64,000 nt of DNA from Candidatus Jettenia sp. (lineage in GTDB: Bacteria > Planctomycetota > Brocadiia > Brocadiales > Brocadiaceae), in contig CP091278.1 of the NCBI GenBank assembly GCA_021650895.1, positions 3,005,659 to 3,069,658 of the forward strand, given 5' to 3'. Below the pieces are notes generated by a model that searched no databases, was not told the DNA's origin, and saw only the letters and a list, made by a program, of their open reading frames with translations. How positions within the stretch are numbered: the first letter of the stretch is position 1; each line of letters opens with the position of its first letter. The position numbers and the translations under genes were made by a program. Below, piece after piece: positions 46,922 to 56,915 of the stretch.

Positions 46922-48976
46922 ATGAAATTTGATATAAAACACACCATAGATTATCCCAAAGATACCGGTAATTATATATATGCTATAGTGGAGATGGTAC
47001 GGGGACCCTTTGTAATCCTTGATGGAAAACTGCAAGTGACGATGGCAAATCAATCTTTCCACCGGATGTTCAATACCACAAAAGAGGAAACTGAGAACAA
47101 ATATATATATGAGCTTGGAAATGGCCAGTGGAATATACCGCGTTTGCGGATGCTGCTTGAAGAGCTACTCCTTAAGAATACACAGTTTCGAGACTTCATG
47201 ATAGAGCATAATTTCTCAAATATTGGATATAAAATGATGTTATTCAATGCTTGCAAAATTTACGAAAAGGATAAACAAGTGGAAATGGTTTTGTTAACTA
47301 TTGAGGATATTACCAGGATAAACCGTGCAGAAGAACAACTTTGCAAGTTATCTCAAGTTGTAGAACTAAGTCCAAATTCGATTGCAATCACTGATACAAG
47401 AGGTACAATCGAATATATTAATCCAAAATTCACCCAAATAACAGGCTATACATCTGAAGAAATCGTTGGTCAAAATCTCTGTATCTTAAAATCAGGTGGG
47501 GTAACACACGAAGAATACAAGTGTTTATGGGATACGGTGACTTCTGGTTGTGTATGGCAGGGAGAATTTCACAACATGAAAAAGGATGGCGGCTCTTATT
47601 GGACAGATGTATGCATTTCACCTATCAGGAATTCTAAAAAGGATATTATCAATTTTCTTGTAATTATGGAAGAAATTACAGAACGCAAACATTGTGAGAC
47701 ACACCTTATGTATCTCGTTGATAAAGATCCACTTACCAATTTATTTAATCGTCGCCGCTTCCATAAGGAATTAGAGCGTTGGGTTGCACATGCCCAGAGG
47801 TATGGTACTAATGGGGCATTGTTCTTTCTCGATTTGGATAACTTCAAGCACATCAATGATACCTTCGGTCATCAAGTAGGGGATGAATTGCTTATAAAGT
47901 TTGCCAATTTACTGAAAGAACAGATGCGTAAGACCGATATACTTGCCAGGCTGGGCGGTGATGAGTTCGCTATTATCATACCATATGCAGATGCAGGTAA
48001 AGTAAGGTCAGTCTCAAAAAAGATTATGGGATTGATGAGAAACAATATTCTTACAAATGAGATACAACCCCTTGGTATTTCTGTTAGCATTGGTATCGTT
48101 CTGTTTCCTGAACATGGGAATGAAGTGGAAACATTACTTACCTATGCTGATTTAGCTATGTACAGTGCAAAGGAGGAAGGACGTAACCGTGCTTGTATTT
48201 TTTCGCCTGCACATAAAATACAATTCGAGACGCGCCTCATTTGGGAGAGACGTATTCGAGATGCCATAAAGAATAATCAATTTGTATTACATCTACAGCC
48301 CATACTGAGTATAAGGCATAGCATGATCAGTGGCTATGAGGCATTGCTTCGTATGGTGGATGAAAAAGGAGAACTTATTACTCCTATTAATTTTCTTACT
48401 ATTGCAGAGCGCTTTGGTCTAATTCGTGAAATTGACCGATGGGTAATACGCCACGGCATCCATCTCATTACAGAATATCAATTTGCTAAGAGAGGGTTAC
48501 TTATTAATTTCAATCTCTCCAGCAAGTCATTTAGTGACTCAGAATTAGTATTCCTGATCAAACAGGAGCTAGCGAAGACAAATATTAATCCAAGATGCCT
48601 TGTGTTTGAAATTACAGAAACTGCTATTATTGAAAATATGGTAAAGGCACAGTATTTTATTAAATCACTGAAAGCCATAGGTTGCCGATTTGCCCTTGAT
48701 GATTTTGGTACAGGATTTTCTTCATTTAGTCACCTCAAACATTTTCCTATCGACTATTTGAAAATTGATAGTAGTTTTATCTTTGACTTACCATACAATT
48801 CAGCGAGCCAACACCTGGTTAAAGCAATGGTTGAGGTAGCGTGCGGGCTGGGAATACAGACTGTAGCCGAGGGTGTAGACTGTAGGAATACGATGCAGAT
48901 GTTGCGAGAATTTGGTGTTAATTACGCCCAAGGATACTATATCGGTCGACCTAGCAAAATATCTGAGATATTCTAA
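46922..48976 (+). CDS. PAS-PAS-GGDEF-EAL cyclic-di-GMP signalling protein
   Basis: 684 residues, no transmembrane segment. Two PAS domains (about 20-135 and 143-255; the second has NPKFTQITGYTSEEIVGQN) precede a GGDEF domain (about 265-430). Its active-site GGDEF is at 345-349, and an RxxD inhibitory site (336-339) lies five residues before it. The EAL domain (about 435-684) has the catalytic EAL at 473-475 and DDFGTGFSS. Both catalytic halves look intact, so it could make or break c-di-GMP depending on the signal sensed. The start codon follows a weak ribosome binding site. Confidence 0.9.
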   Translation: MKFDIKHTIDYPKDTGNYIYAIVEMVRGPFVILDGKLQVTMANQSFHRMFNTTKEETENKYIYELGNGQWNIPRLRMLLEELLLKNTQFRDFMIEHNFSNIGYKMMLFNACKIYEKDKQVEMVLLTIEDITRINRAEEQLCKLSQVVELSPNSIAITDTRGTIEYINPKFTQITGYTSEEIVGQNLCILKSGGVTHEEYKCLWDTVTSGCVWQGEFHNMKKDGGSYWTDVCISPIRNSKKDIINFLVIMEEITERKHCETHLMYLVDKDPLTNLFNRRRFHKELERWVAHAQRYGTNGALFFLDLDNFKHINDTFGHQVGDELLIKFANLLKEQMRKTDILARLGGDEFAIIIPYADAGKVRSVSKKIMGLMRNNILTNEIQPLGISVSIGIVLFPEHGNEVETLLTYADLAMYSAKEEGRNRACIFSPAHKIQFETRLIWERRIRDAIKNNQFVLHLQPILSIRHSMISGYEALLRMVDEKGELITPINFLTIAERFGLIREIDRWVIRHGIHLITEYQFAKRGLLINFNLSSKSFSDSELVFLIKQELAKTNINPRCLVFEITETAIIENMVKAQYFIKSLKAIGCRFALDDFGTGFSSFSHLKHFPIDYLKIDSSFIFDLPYNSASQHLVKAMVEVACGLGIQTVAEGVDCRNTMQMLREFGVNYAQGYYIGRPSKISEIF

Positions 48977-49314
48977 TTTGATATATGAAAATCGAATAAG
49001 AGATAAAAAATTCCTCCAACAGCTTTTAGCACACTTCCGAAGAAACAGCTTTGGTTTCCATATCTTTCTTACAGATATATTCCCAAAATAAGGTATCATC
49101 ACCTTATTTGAGAATGATTGGTGGTAGTGAGAAATATCGTTACAATGATCAGGGGTGTCTCTATGTAAGTTATCCATATCTTTGCAGCAGTAGTACAGGT
49201 GATACCTGATCTGATATCGTAACTACAAAAGAACTCCTTAACCTGTTCCACCATTAACATGATCATACCATGATCCTGCATACAATCAGAAATATGAATG
49301 GAATAATACTGAGA
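48977..49314. other. Intergenic region between convergent genes
   Basis: The GGDEF-EAL gene and rho converge here. AAATAAGGT (49086-49094) and ACCTTATTT (49101-49109) form a short perfect stem that could serve both strands as a weak terminator. The overlapping minus-strand frames at 48800-49177 and 49099-49281 match no family and are not called. Confidence 0.45.
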
Positions 49315-50649
49315 TTATGTAATATTCATAGTTATCAGAAATTCAGCGTTGGTCTTTGTCTTCGCCAATCTATTTTTGAGTAGTTCCATTGCTTCTATAG
49401 GATTCATCTCATTCAATACTTTTCGGAGTACCCACATGCGTTTTAGCTCTTCGGTATTTACAACCAATTCTTCTTTTCGGGTTCCAGACCGTGTTATATC
49501 AATAGCCGGGAATAATCTGCGATCGGCTAACTTCCTGTCCAAATGCAGTTCCATGTTGCCTGTACCTTTAAACTCCTCAAAAATAACTTCATCCATTCTG
49601 CTTCCTGTATCGACCAATGCTGTTGCAACAATGGTGAGACTGCCACCTTCCTCAATGTTTCTTGCCGCACCAAAAAACCTCTTAGGCTTTTGGAGTGCAC
49701 TGGCATCCACACCACCGGAAAGAATTTTTCCACTATGGGGAACCTCAGTGTTATATGCCCTTGCCAGACGAGTAATGGAATCGAGTAAAACGACAACGTC
49801 TTTGCCATATTCTACCATTCGCTTTGCCTTTTCAATTACCATTTCAGCTACCTGGATATGCCGGCTTGCAGGTTCATCAAAGGTAGAACCAATGACTTCC
49901 GCATCAACAGACCGATCCATATCTGTTACTTCTTCTGGTCTTTCATCAATTAAAAGAATAATTAAATAAACCTCTGGATGGTTCTTCCTAATACTATTGG
50001 CAATTTTCTGTAACAATACTGTTTTACCGGTGCGAGGTGGTGCAACAATGAGACCTCTTTGCCCTTTTCCAATAGGGGTAACCAGATCCATAATCCTTGT
50101 TTCAAGCTCTGAAGACTCTTTTTCAAGAAAAAGTCTCTCTGTTGGGTGTAAAGGAGTCAGATCGTCAAAAATAATCTTTTCTCCCATAATCTCCGGGTTT
50201 TCAAAATTGATAGCTTCTACCCGAAGTAGGGCAAAATACCGTTCTGTGTCCTTTGGGGGCCTGATCTGGCCAGATACTATAGCACCTGTTCGTATACCAA
50301 ATCTGCGGATCTGTGATGGGGAGATATAGATATCATCCGGGCAGGGCAGATAGTTGTAATCAGGTGATCTCAAAAATCCAAATCCTTCCGGAAGCACCTC
50401 CACAACGCCTTCACCATACATGAGTCCATTCTGATTAACCCTTTCTTTGAGAATCTTAAAGATCAGGTCTTGTTTTTTCATCCCTGTATACTCTTTAATG
50501 CCTTCTTTCTTTGCTGTTTCTTGTAATTCCTTAATAGTCATCTTTTGTAATTCTGTAATATGCATTTCACCACGTTTAATTTCTTCATATTTTTCATTTG
50601 TTTCCTGGTCTACAATGACGGATTCTTTTTTACCGTTTGCTACTGCCAT
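49315..50649 (-). CDS. rho: Transcription termination factor Rho
   Basis: 444 residues. The N-terminal Rho_N helical domain ([19 protein letters not shown]), the RNA-binding cold-shock-like domain ([23 protein letters not shown]), and the ATPase with Walker [13 protein letters not shown] and Walker [17 protein letters not shown] are all present. The Q-loop (SGGVDASAL) and R-loop region follow. The first 30 residues are an extra charged stretch. coaE and polA lie upstream on the same strand, 27 bp away. Confidence 0.95.
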   Translation of the reverse strand: MAVANGKKESVIVDQETNEKYEEIKRGEMHITELQKMTIKELQETAKKEGIKEYTGMKKQDLIFKILKERVNQNGLMYGEGVVEVLPEGFGFLRSPDYNYLPCPDDIYISPSQIRRFGIRTGAIVSGQIRPPKDTERYFALLRVEAINFENPEIMGEKIIFDDLTPLHPTERLFLEKESSELETRIMDLVTPIGKGQRGLIVAPPRTGKTVLLQKIANSIRKNHPEVYLIILLIDERPEEVTDMDRSVDAEVIGSTFDEPASRHIQVAEMVIEKAKRMVEYGKDVVVLLDSITRLARAYNTEVPHSGKILSGGVDASALQKPKRFFGAARNIEEGGSLTIVATALVDTGSRMDEVIFEEFKGTGNMELHLDRKLADRRLFPAIDITRSGTRKEELVVNTEELKRMWVLRKVLNEMNPIEAMELLKNRLAKTKTNAEFLITMNIT

Positions 50650-50675
50650 ACAACTTTCCCTCCTTAACTTTTAAA

Positions 50676-51287
50676 TTAAATTTCCTCTATATAACGTTGC
50701 CAAAATTCTTTTACTTGCCTAAAAGTGTTATCAATGGTTGAATTATTATCAATGATGTAGTCTGCCTTTTTTTTCTTATCCTCCAAATCCATTTGAAAGC
50801 GTTCCCTTTTTTCTAACTCTCCCTGAGGCCAATGTCGGCTGGCTTGACTTCGTTCCAATCTATGGTTTTTGCCAGTATTTATAAAGATAACGAAATCACA
50901 TATCAGGGAAAGATCTGATTCTTCTAATAATGCCGCATCGATTATGATAGCCTTTCGCCTTCCTCGCTTTTCTATTTCATCAATTCTCAATTTTATCTGA
51001 TCAATAACAGCCGGATGTAAGATGCCGCAGAGATCATCTAAGCATGTCTTATCTTGAAATACTATTTCTGCAAGGCGGGATCGATCAATCTTCCCGTAGG
51101 TATCCTGGATGCTATTCCCAAATCTTTCTGTAATCTTATTTTTGAATTCTTTGAGAAGGATTAGTCTATGGCATATCTCATCAGCATCTATGTATTCAGC
51201 TCCTAATGAGGCAAGCATACGGCCTATTGTGCTTTTTCCACTTGATATACCACCGGTTATGCCAATAATCTTAGGCTTAAGGTTCAT
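50676..51287 (-). CDS. coaE: Dephospho-CoA kinase
   Basis: 203 residues, P-loop kinase. Walker A is GITGGISSGKSTIGRML; EYIDADEICH holds the catalytic aspartate, and SRHWPQGELEKR is the lid/substrate region. It phosphorylates dephospho-CoA in the last step of CoA synthesis. Its start overlaps the polA stop by 4 bp (ATGA type), implying translational coupling. Confidence 0.93.
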   Translation of the reverse strand: MNLKPKIIGITGGISSGKSTIGRMLASLGAEYIDADEICHRLILLKEFKNKITERFGNSIQDTYGKIDRSRLAEIVFQDKTCLDDLCGILHPAVIDQIKLRIDEIEKRGRRKAIIIDAALLEESDLSLICDFVIFINTGKNHRLERSQASRHWPQGELEKRERFQMDLEDKKKKADYIIDNNSTIDNTFRQVKEFWQRYIEEI

Positions 51288-53950
51288 TCTGCTTCCATCC
51301 AGTTCTTTCCGGTTTTTATGTTTACCTTAATCGGAACGTTCAGCGTAACCGCATTACTCATTTCCTCTTGGATCATGGAACGTGTTAATGTTAAGGCATT
51401 CTCTTTTACCTCGAAGAGTAGTTCATCGTGTATTTGAAGCAGCATCTTCGCTTCATATCCACCGCTTATTAATTTGGCGTGAATTTTATTCATAGCAACT
51501 TTTATGAGATCGGCTGCAGAACCCTGGATGATCGTATTAACAGCAATGCGCTCTGCAAGGTTCCTTCGTTTTTTATTTTCAGAATTGAGGTCGGGTATAG
51601 ATCGTTTTCTGTTAAAGAGTGTTTTTACGTATCCGCAACTCCTTGCTTTTTCTAAGACCGTATCTTTAAACTGCTTGACACCGTGATACAAATTAAAATA
51701 GGCGTTAATAAAATCATGGGCATCTTTTAAGGATAACCCTGTATCTCTGGAAAGCCCATACTCATTGAGTCCATAAATAATTCCAAAATTAATTGCCTTT
51801 GCATTTCTTCTCATTTCCGATGTTACCTGTTCTATCGGGATACCATAAATGGCTGATGCAACAGATACATGGATATCCTTATCCTGCTGGAATGCTGTCA
51901 CCAATGCTGTATCATCAGAAAAGTGTGCGAGTATACGTAATTCAATTTGTGAATAATCAGCGGATAAAAATACACTGTCCTTTTCGCAAGGGATAAAAGC
52001 ACTTCGAATTTGCCTTCCAATATCTGCCCGAATTGGAATATTTTGAAGATTCGGTTCACTACTACTCAGTCGTCCGGTAGCTGTTACCGTTTGATTAAAT
52101 GTTGTATGTACTCGACCGGTAGTTTCATTTATCATATTTGGCAAGGCGTCAACATAGGTATTTTTTAACTTTATAAGTTGCCTGTACTCCAGCACTAATT
52201 TAGGTAGTGGATGATGCCAGGCAAGCGTGGTAAGTACATTTGCGTCAGTTGATAAACCAGTCTTTGTACGTCTTAATTGCGGTAATTCAAGCTTCTCAAA
52301 GAGAACTTCACTCAGTTGTTTGGGAGAGCCAATATTGAACTCATGATTGGCAGAAGTATAAATTTCTTTTTCGAATTGCTGTAACCTTGTAGTTAAACTA
52401 TCAGACATCTTTTGTAAGATAGTAGCATCTACACATATCCCGTTCCATTCCATCTTGGCTAAAGCGTAAATTAAAGGAATTTCTACCATTTGGAATAAAT
52501 GCCATAACCCTTGTTTTTTGAGAAGAGGTTCCATGAGGTTAGCCAGCCGGAATGTAATATCAGCATCCTGACAGGCATATTGGCAGACCTTATTAATATC
52601 TACCTGGTCCATAGTAATTTGTTCTTTCCCAAGACCAATTAATTCTGAGATACTTATTGTCTTATAAGATAAATATTCCAATGCGATATCATCCAGATTG
52701 TGATTTCTTTTAATAGGATTAAGAAGGTATGAGGCAATCATGGAGTCGAATACTATCCCCTGTAATAGAATAGTATTATTTTTGAGTACCAGGAGATCAT
52801 ATTTAATATTTTGTCCAACTTTCTTAATGTTTTCATCTTCTAAAATGGTTTGAATTTTGGGAAGTACAGTACTAGGATTCAAACATTCAGTTCCTTCTGG
52901 CCCCATGAAAGGTATGTAATATGCCTCTTTGGGCTGCCAGGAGAATGAAATACCTACTATGTGCGCTTTAAGAGGATTGATATTGGTTGTCTCCAAATCT
53001 ACAGCAAATATCCTTTGTTTTGTCAATTGATCAAAAAATTCATCAAACCTTTCAGGAGTATTTATGAGTTTATAATGTGTTTCCTCAGTTTTTGCCGTTG
53101 CAACCATGTCCGTCAGAAGTGAATTAAACCCAAACTTCCTAAACAATTTTTTTAGTTTTGTATTTTCGATGTTATGAAACTTGCAAGTATCCATATCGAT
53201 TTGAAGAGGGATATTACTATGAAGTCTGAGAAGATTTTGAGAAAGCCTGGCTTGGTCTGTAAATAATCTTAAATTCTCTTGCCTTTTTTTTCCGGATATA
53301 TGGTCGACATTGGCAAGGATAGATTCTAAGGATCCCCATTTTTGGATAAGCTCTAATGCTGTTTTGTTGCCAATACCGGGTACTCCAGGTACATTATCTA
53401 CTGCATCTCCTGAAAGAGCCAGAACATCCACTACCTGATCTGGACGTATACCCTTTTCTTTAAGAAGAACTTCCTGGTCAATCATTATGTTTTTCTTTAT
53501 ATTAAATATTTTTACCTGTGGGCTTAATAATTGTTCCATGTCTTTATCTGAAGTTACTATAACAATTTCGACAGGTTTATCGGACAGCTTTTGCACAAGA
53601 GAGCTGATTATATCATCCGCCTCATATCCTTTAGCAGCATAAATAGGTATATGATATGCTCTGATTATCTGATAAATTAAAGGAATTTGTATCTGTAATT
53701 CATCGGGTGTCGGTTTACGGTTTGCTTTATACTCACGATAACTCATGTGCCTGTGAGTAATCCACTTTGTATCAAAGACCGCAACTATATATTCAGGGCG
53801 ATGCTCCCTGAGTAACTTTTGTAGTATCCTGGTGAATCCATATACTGCATTTACTGGTTTTCTATCAGGAGTTGTAAGCTTTGCCGTAATAGCATAATAA
53901 GCTTGATAGCAATGTGAATGTCCATCTATGATAAAGAATCGCTCTGGCAT
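51284..53950 (-). CDS. polA: DNA polymerase I
   Basis: 888 residues with all three domains. 5'-3' exonuclease (about 1-290): FFIIDGHSHCYQAYYAI, GYEADDIISSL. 3'-5' exonuclease (about 310-490): FAVDLETTNINPLKA, with the D-x-E metal ligands kept. Polymerase (about 500-888): FLSADYSQIELRILAHFS (motif A), RRNAKAINFGIIYGLN (motif B), LLQIHDELLFEV (motif C). It serves repair and Okazaki fragment processing. There is no ribosome binding site, but a perfect 22-bp palindrome lies 13 bp upstream of the start. Confidence 0.95.
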   Translation of the reverse strand: MPERFFIIDGHSHCYQAYYAITAKLTTPDRKPVNAVYGFTRILQKLLREHRPEYIVAVFDTKWITHRHMSYREYKANRKPTPDELQIQIPLIYQIIRAYHIPIYAAKGYEADDIISSLVQKLSDKPVEIVIVTSDKDMEQLLSPQVKIFNIKKNIMIDQEVLLKEKGIRPDQVVDVLALSGDAVDNVPGVPGIGNKTALELIQKWGSLESILANVDHISGKKRQENLRLFTDQARLSQNLLRLHSNIPLQIDMDTCKFHNIENTKLKKLFRKFGFNSLLTDMVATAKTEETHYKLINTPERFDEFFDQLTKQRIFAVDLETTNINPLKAHIVGISFSWQPKEAYYIPFMGPEGTECLNPSTVLPKIQTILEDENIKKVGQNIKYDLLVLKNNTILLQGIVFDSMIASYLLNPIKRNHNLDDIALEYLSYKTISISELIGLGKEQITMDQVDINKVCQYACQDADITFRLANLMEPLLKKQGLWHLFQMVEIPLIYALAKMEWNGICVDATILQKMSDSLTTRLQQFEKEIYTSANHEFNIGSPKQLSEVLFEKLELPQLRRTKTGLSTDANVLTTLAWHHPLPKLVLEYRQLIKLKNTYVDALPNMINETTGRVHTTFNQTVTATGRLSSSEPNLQNIPIRADIGRQIRSAFIPCEKDSVFLSADYSQIELRILAHFSDDTALVTAFQQDKDIHVSVASAIYGIPIEQVTSEMRRNAKAINFGIIYGLNEYGLSRDTGLSLKDAHDFINAYFNLYHGVKQFKDTVLEKARSCGYVKTLFNRKRSIPDLNSENKKRRNLAERIAVNTIIQGSAADLIKVAMNKIHAKLISGGYEAKMLLQIHDELLFEVKENALTLTRSMIQEEMSNAVTLNVPIKVNIKTGKNWMEAE

Positions 53951-54512
53951 CTGGATTAAGATAAAGGCTTTATGTAAAGCCTTTCATGCATGTTGTACAA
54001 TAAATCAAGTAATTTGTTCAGGAATCATTCCGAATAAGACATGCAATTGCTGGCAAGACTAATAGAGGTGATGCACCTTAAAAAATTTATTTATAATTTA
54101 TTTCTTTAAAATGTGGAAAACTAAGTACAATTGAGATTTTGAACTGTTAATTCACGATCTTGAGAAATACCAGAATAAACATATGCAAAGGAAAGGTTAG
54201 CTTTAACTTATACTAACTTTAGGCTGGACATTCATCGTCAACCACATTAAAGAAACGTTACATCAGAATGGTACCATCTTATGAAATTATTGTCAAGCCA
54301 AAATTGATGAAATTATCTTAAAAAGCATCCTTTTAAATTTCGAGCTTAGATTAGGTAAATTACGAAAATGTTTGTTTATGAGAAATAGCAGGAATATTTC
54401 TTGAAAATTTTTGCCAGAGGTGTTATTCTTTATTCGTTAATTAAGGCTACAAAGTTAGAGTTATTGTAAATATCTTCCGAAAATCATCATTTCTGAGACA
54501 AGTAGGGCTAGT
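53951..54512. other. Intergenic region between divergent polA and the tRNA gene
   Basis: AT-rich, without genes. It holds the palindrome at 53963-53984. No clear promoter for the tRNA could be fixed. Confidence 0.5.
53963..53984. promoter_or_regulatory. Perfect 22-bp palindrome in the polA leader
   Basis: AAAGGCTTTA, TG, TAAAGCCTTT: ten perfectly paired bases each side, 12 nt from the polA start codon on the minus strand. The position fits an operator or a leader hairpin that occludes the translation start. No protein is known to me for this site. Confidence 0.45.
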
Positions 54513-54588
54513 GGCGGTGTAGCTCAGATGGTAGAGCAGCGGACTCATAAGCCGCGCGTCGGGGGTTCGATTCCCTCCACCGCTACCA
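54513..54588 (+). tRNA. tRNA with CAU anticodon (elongator Met or Ile2)
   Basis: 76 nt including encoded CCA. The acceptor GGCGGTG pairs with CACCGCT (first pair G-T). The D arm is GCTCAGATGGTAGAGC, the anticodon loop CTCATAA (CAU), and the T arm GGGGGTTCGATTCCC. It lacks the GGG/CCC anticodon stem and unpaired first base of initiator tRNA. CAU is shared by elongator tRNA-Met and lysidine-modified tRNA-Ile2, and sequence alone does not settle which this is. Confidence 0.95.
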
Positions 54589-54689
54589 AATCTAATAAAG
54601 TAATTCTTCTCACAGTACTTCCTTTTCTGTAGCAAGTTGAATAATAAATTTTATAGTATTTTACTAAAAAACAGGAGAATATCTGCAAT

Positions 54690-55778
54690 ATGGGTTTAAA
54701 CTGCGGTATTGTTGGATTGCCAAATGTTGGGAAATCTACGATTTTTAATGCGTTAACATCAGCCAAAGCTATCTCGGCAAATTATCCCTTTTGTACCATT
54801 GATCCCAACGTAGGTATAGTTGCCGTGCCGGATCAACGTCTGGAGAAAATAGCTAAAATAATTCCTACGGAAAAAATTGTTCCCACGACTGTTGAATTTG
54901 TGGATATAGCTGGTTTGGTAAAGGGGGCAAGTCAGGGAGAAGGATTGGGAAATCAATTTTTAGGCCATATTAAAAGCGTTAATGCCATTCTCCATGTGGT
55001 ACGTTGTTTTGACAAAAGTGATATTATTCATATTGAAGGAGGGGTTCATCCGATCAGGGATATTGAAATTATCAACACGGAACTGATTCTGGCCGATATG
55101 GAGACAGTAGAAAAGCGATTGGTTAAAAATGAAAAGCTGGTGAAAACAGGGGATAAAAACATTATTGCTTCTCTTGACGTACTAAAAAAGGTTAGAGAAG
55201 GTTTGAATAATAACAAACTTGTCAGATTGTTAGTTTTAACAGACGAGGAAAAAAAGCATATTGAAGATTTGCATTTAATGACAGCAAAACCGGTGTTATA
55301 TGTCATTAATATCTTTGATCTTGAAAAGGATAAACAGTATATCGATAGAGTTACTGATTTTGCAAGACAAGAGAATTCTAAGTGCGTTGTCATTTCAGGG
55401 GATATTGAATCAGAGATTGCCCAGATGGAACCTTCCGAAAGAAAGACCTATTATGAGGAGATGGGAATAAGAGAGTCAGGATTGGAAAAATTGATTCGAG
55501 AAACTTATAGTCTGTTAGGTCTGATTACCTACTTTACGGCTGGCCCAAAAGAAGTAAAGGCTTGGACAATTAAACAAGGTATTAAAGCGCCACAGGCTGC
55601 TGGGGTAATACATTCTGATTTTGAACGTGGGTTTATCTGTGCAGAGACATACAACTATAATGATCTTGTTGCTTTGGGTTCAGAGCAAAAGGTGAAAGAA
55701 AAAGGCCTTTTAAGACTTGAGGGAAAGGAATATATTGTGAAAGATGGAGATATTATGCATTTTAGATTTAATGTATAA
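54690..55778 (+). CDS. ychF: YchF/OLA1-type P-loop NTPase
   Basis: 362 residues. Its G1 motif is GLPNVGKSTIFNALT, and the YPFCTIDPNVGIV stretch and G3 FVDIAGLVKGAS are diagnostic of YchF. The altered G4 motif (YVINIF, not NKxD) goes with the ATP preference of this family. The C-terminal TGS domain includes AGVIHSDFERGFICAE. It binds ribosomes and is linked to stress responses. It lies about 100 bp after the tRNA. Confidence 0.95.
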   Translation: MGLNCGIVGLPNVGKSTIFNALTSAKAISANYPFCTIDPNVGIVAVPDQRLEKIAKIIPTEKIVPTTVEFVDIAGLVKGASQGEGLGNQFLGHIKSVNAILHVVRCFDKSDIIHIEGGVHPIRDIEIINTELILADMETVEKRLVKNEKLVKTGDKNIIASLDVLKKVREGLNNNKLVRLLVLTDEEKKHIEDLHLMTAKPVLYVINIFDLEKDKQYIDRVTDFARQENSKCVVISGDIESEIAQMEPSERKTYYEEMGIRESGLEKLIRETYSLLGLITYFTAGPKEVKAWTIKQGIKAPQAAGVIHSDFERGFICAETYNYNDLVALGSEQKVKEKGLLRLEGKEYIVKDGDIMHFRFNV

Positions 55779-55906
55779 AAGATTACGTAAGGCATTGTTA
55801 ACTCTCCATTCTGGATATATACACATCTGAGTTGTATATTAGCCATCTAAATTAATTGCGTTATTACTATTGACAGTAATAATTTAGAAAGTATAATTTG
55901 CAACTT

Positions 55907-56605
55907 ATGAAGGATGAGAAGAAACGTCCTACGATTAAACAGCTTCCTGCCCACGAGCGTCCCAGAGAAAGACTTATCCAAAATGGTGATGAACATTTAA
56001 CAGATGCCGAACTCTTAGGAATTATTATTCGTGATGGTATCTCTCATTATAGCGCCGTTGATTTAGCCCAAAAGCTCCTTTCTGAGTATGGTGACTTTCG
56101 AAGATTAAGCTTAATCTCTATTGGTGAATTATGCGAGATGAAGGGAATAGGTCCGGCCAGAGCCGCACAGATCAAGGCATCGCTTGCTATTGCTAAACGT
56201 TTTTCTACTATTTCTATAAAACCCTCCCAACAATTTAAGTGTAGTAAAGATATTTTTGGTCATTTTCATGAACAATTACGTGGGAGAAAGCAAGAAATAT
56301 TCTTAGTTATTTTACTTGATAATAAAAATCGTATCATCAAAGAACTAACTATCTCTTCTGGTAGTTTAACATCCAGTATTGTCCATCCGAGGGAGGTATT
56401 TAATCCAGCAATCAAAGAGTCAGCATTCTCAGTAATATTTGTACATAATCACCCTTCCGGTGACCCGGAACCTAGTAAAGAAGATATCCAAATAACCCAT
56501 CGATTGTTAGAAGCAGGGAATATAATTGGTATAAAAGTTCTAGACCATATTATTATAGGTAATGAATGTTTTGTAAGTTTTAAAGATAGAGGTATCATAG
56601 CTTAA
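55907..56605 (+). CDS. radC: RadC/MPN-domain protein
   Basis: 232 residues from the ATG at 55907 (a TTG three codons upstream is less likely). The N-terminal helix-hairpin-helix part (LCEMKGIGPARAAQIKASLA) is followed by the JAMM metalloprotease-like domain with the zinc motif VHNHPSGDPEPSKED and an upstream SSIVHPREVF. RadC proteins were named for DNA repair but their role is unsettled. There is no link to the island at 8-15 kb. Confidence 0.9.
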   Translation: MKDEKKRPTIKQLPAHERPRERLIQNGDEHLTDAELLGIIIRDGISHYSAVDLAQKLLSEYGDFRRLSLISIGELCEMKGIGPARAAQIKASLAIAKRFSTISIKPSQQFKCSKDIFGHFHEQLRGRKQEIFLVILLDNKNRIIKELTISSGSLTSSIVHPREVFNPAIKESAFSVIFVHNHPSGDPEPSKEDIQITHRLLEAGNIIGIKVLDHIIIGNECFVSFKDRGIIA

Positions 56606-56915
56606 GAATAGTTTTTAGTAATTGCAGCTTAGATAGGAAAACAATAATACAATAAAATCTTAAAATCAATTGGATATAACGGATAAGTGTATTAATGAGG
56701 GTAGCCTATATACTATAAAATTATGTATTGCTGTATAAGTAAAATTTATTTTTCCTTGACATTTATATAGTGTTTGTTATAAGAATACTAATTCGGTAAG
56801 GTGACTTTCTGCTAAAGTATTGAGTAAAACCTGAATGATCAAGGCAAAGTAAAGTAATTAGATTTAAATTTAGAGAAAATTCTAATATTCTTAAGCGATC
56901 TATCGATTAAAGCCT
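56606..56915. other. Intergenic region upstream of the peptide-modification cassette
   Basis: About 310 bp, AT-rich, without genes. It holds the promoter at 56756-56783, which leaves an untranslated leader of about 120 nt. Confidence 0.6.
56756..56783 (+). promoter_or_regulatory. Sigma70-type promoter of the RiPP cassette
   Basis: A perfect -35 TTGACA (56756-56761), a 16-bp spacer and TATAAG (56778-56783). It is the best promoter match I found in the window and points at the HprK-like gene. Confidence 0.6.

Noticed and set aside
49099..49281. Minus-strand frames downstream of the GGDEF-EAL gene
   Set aside because: Two overlapping frames partly antisense to the upstream gene; no recognisable domain.
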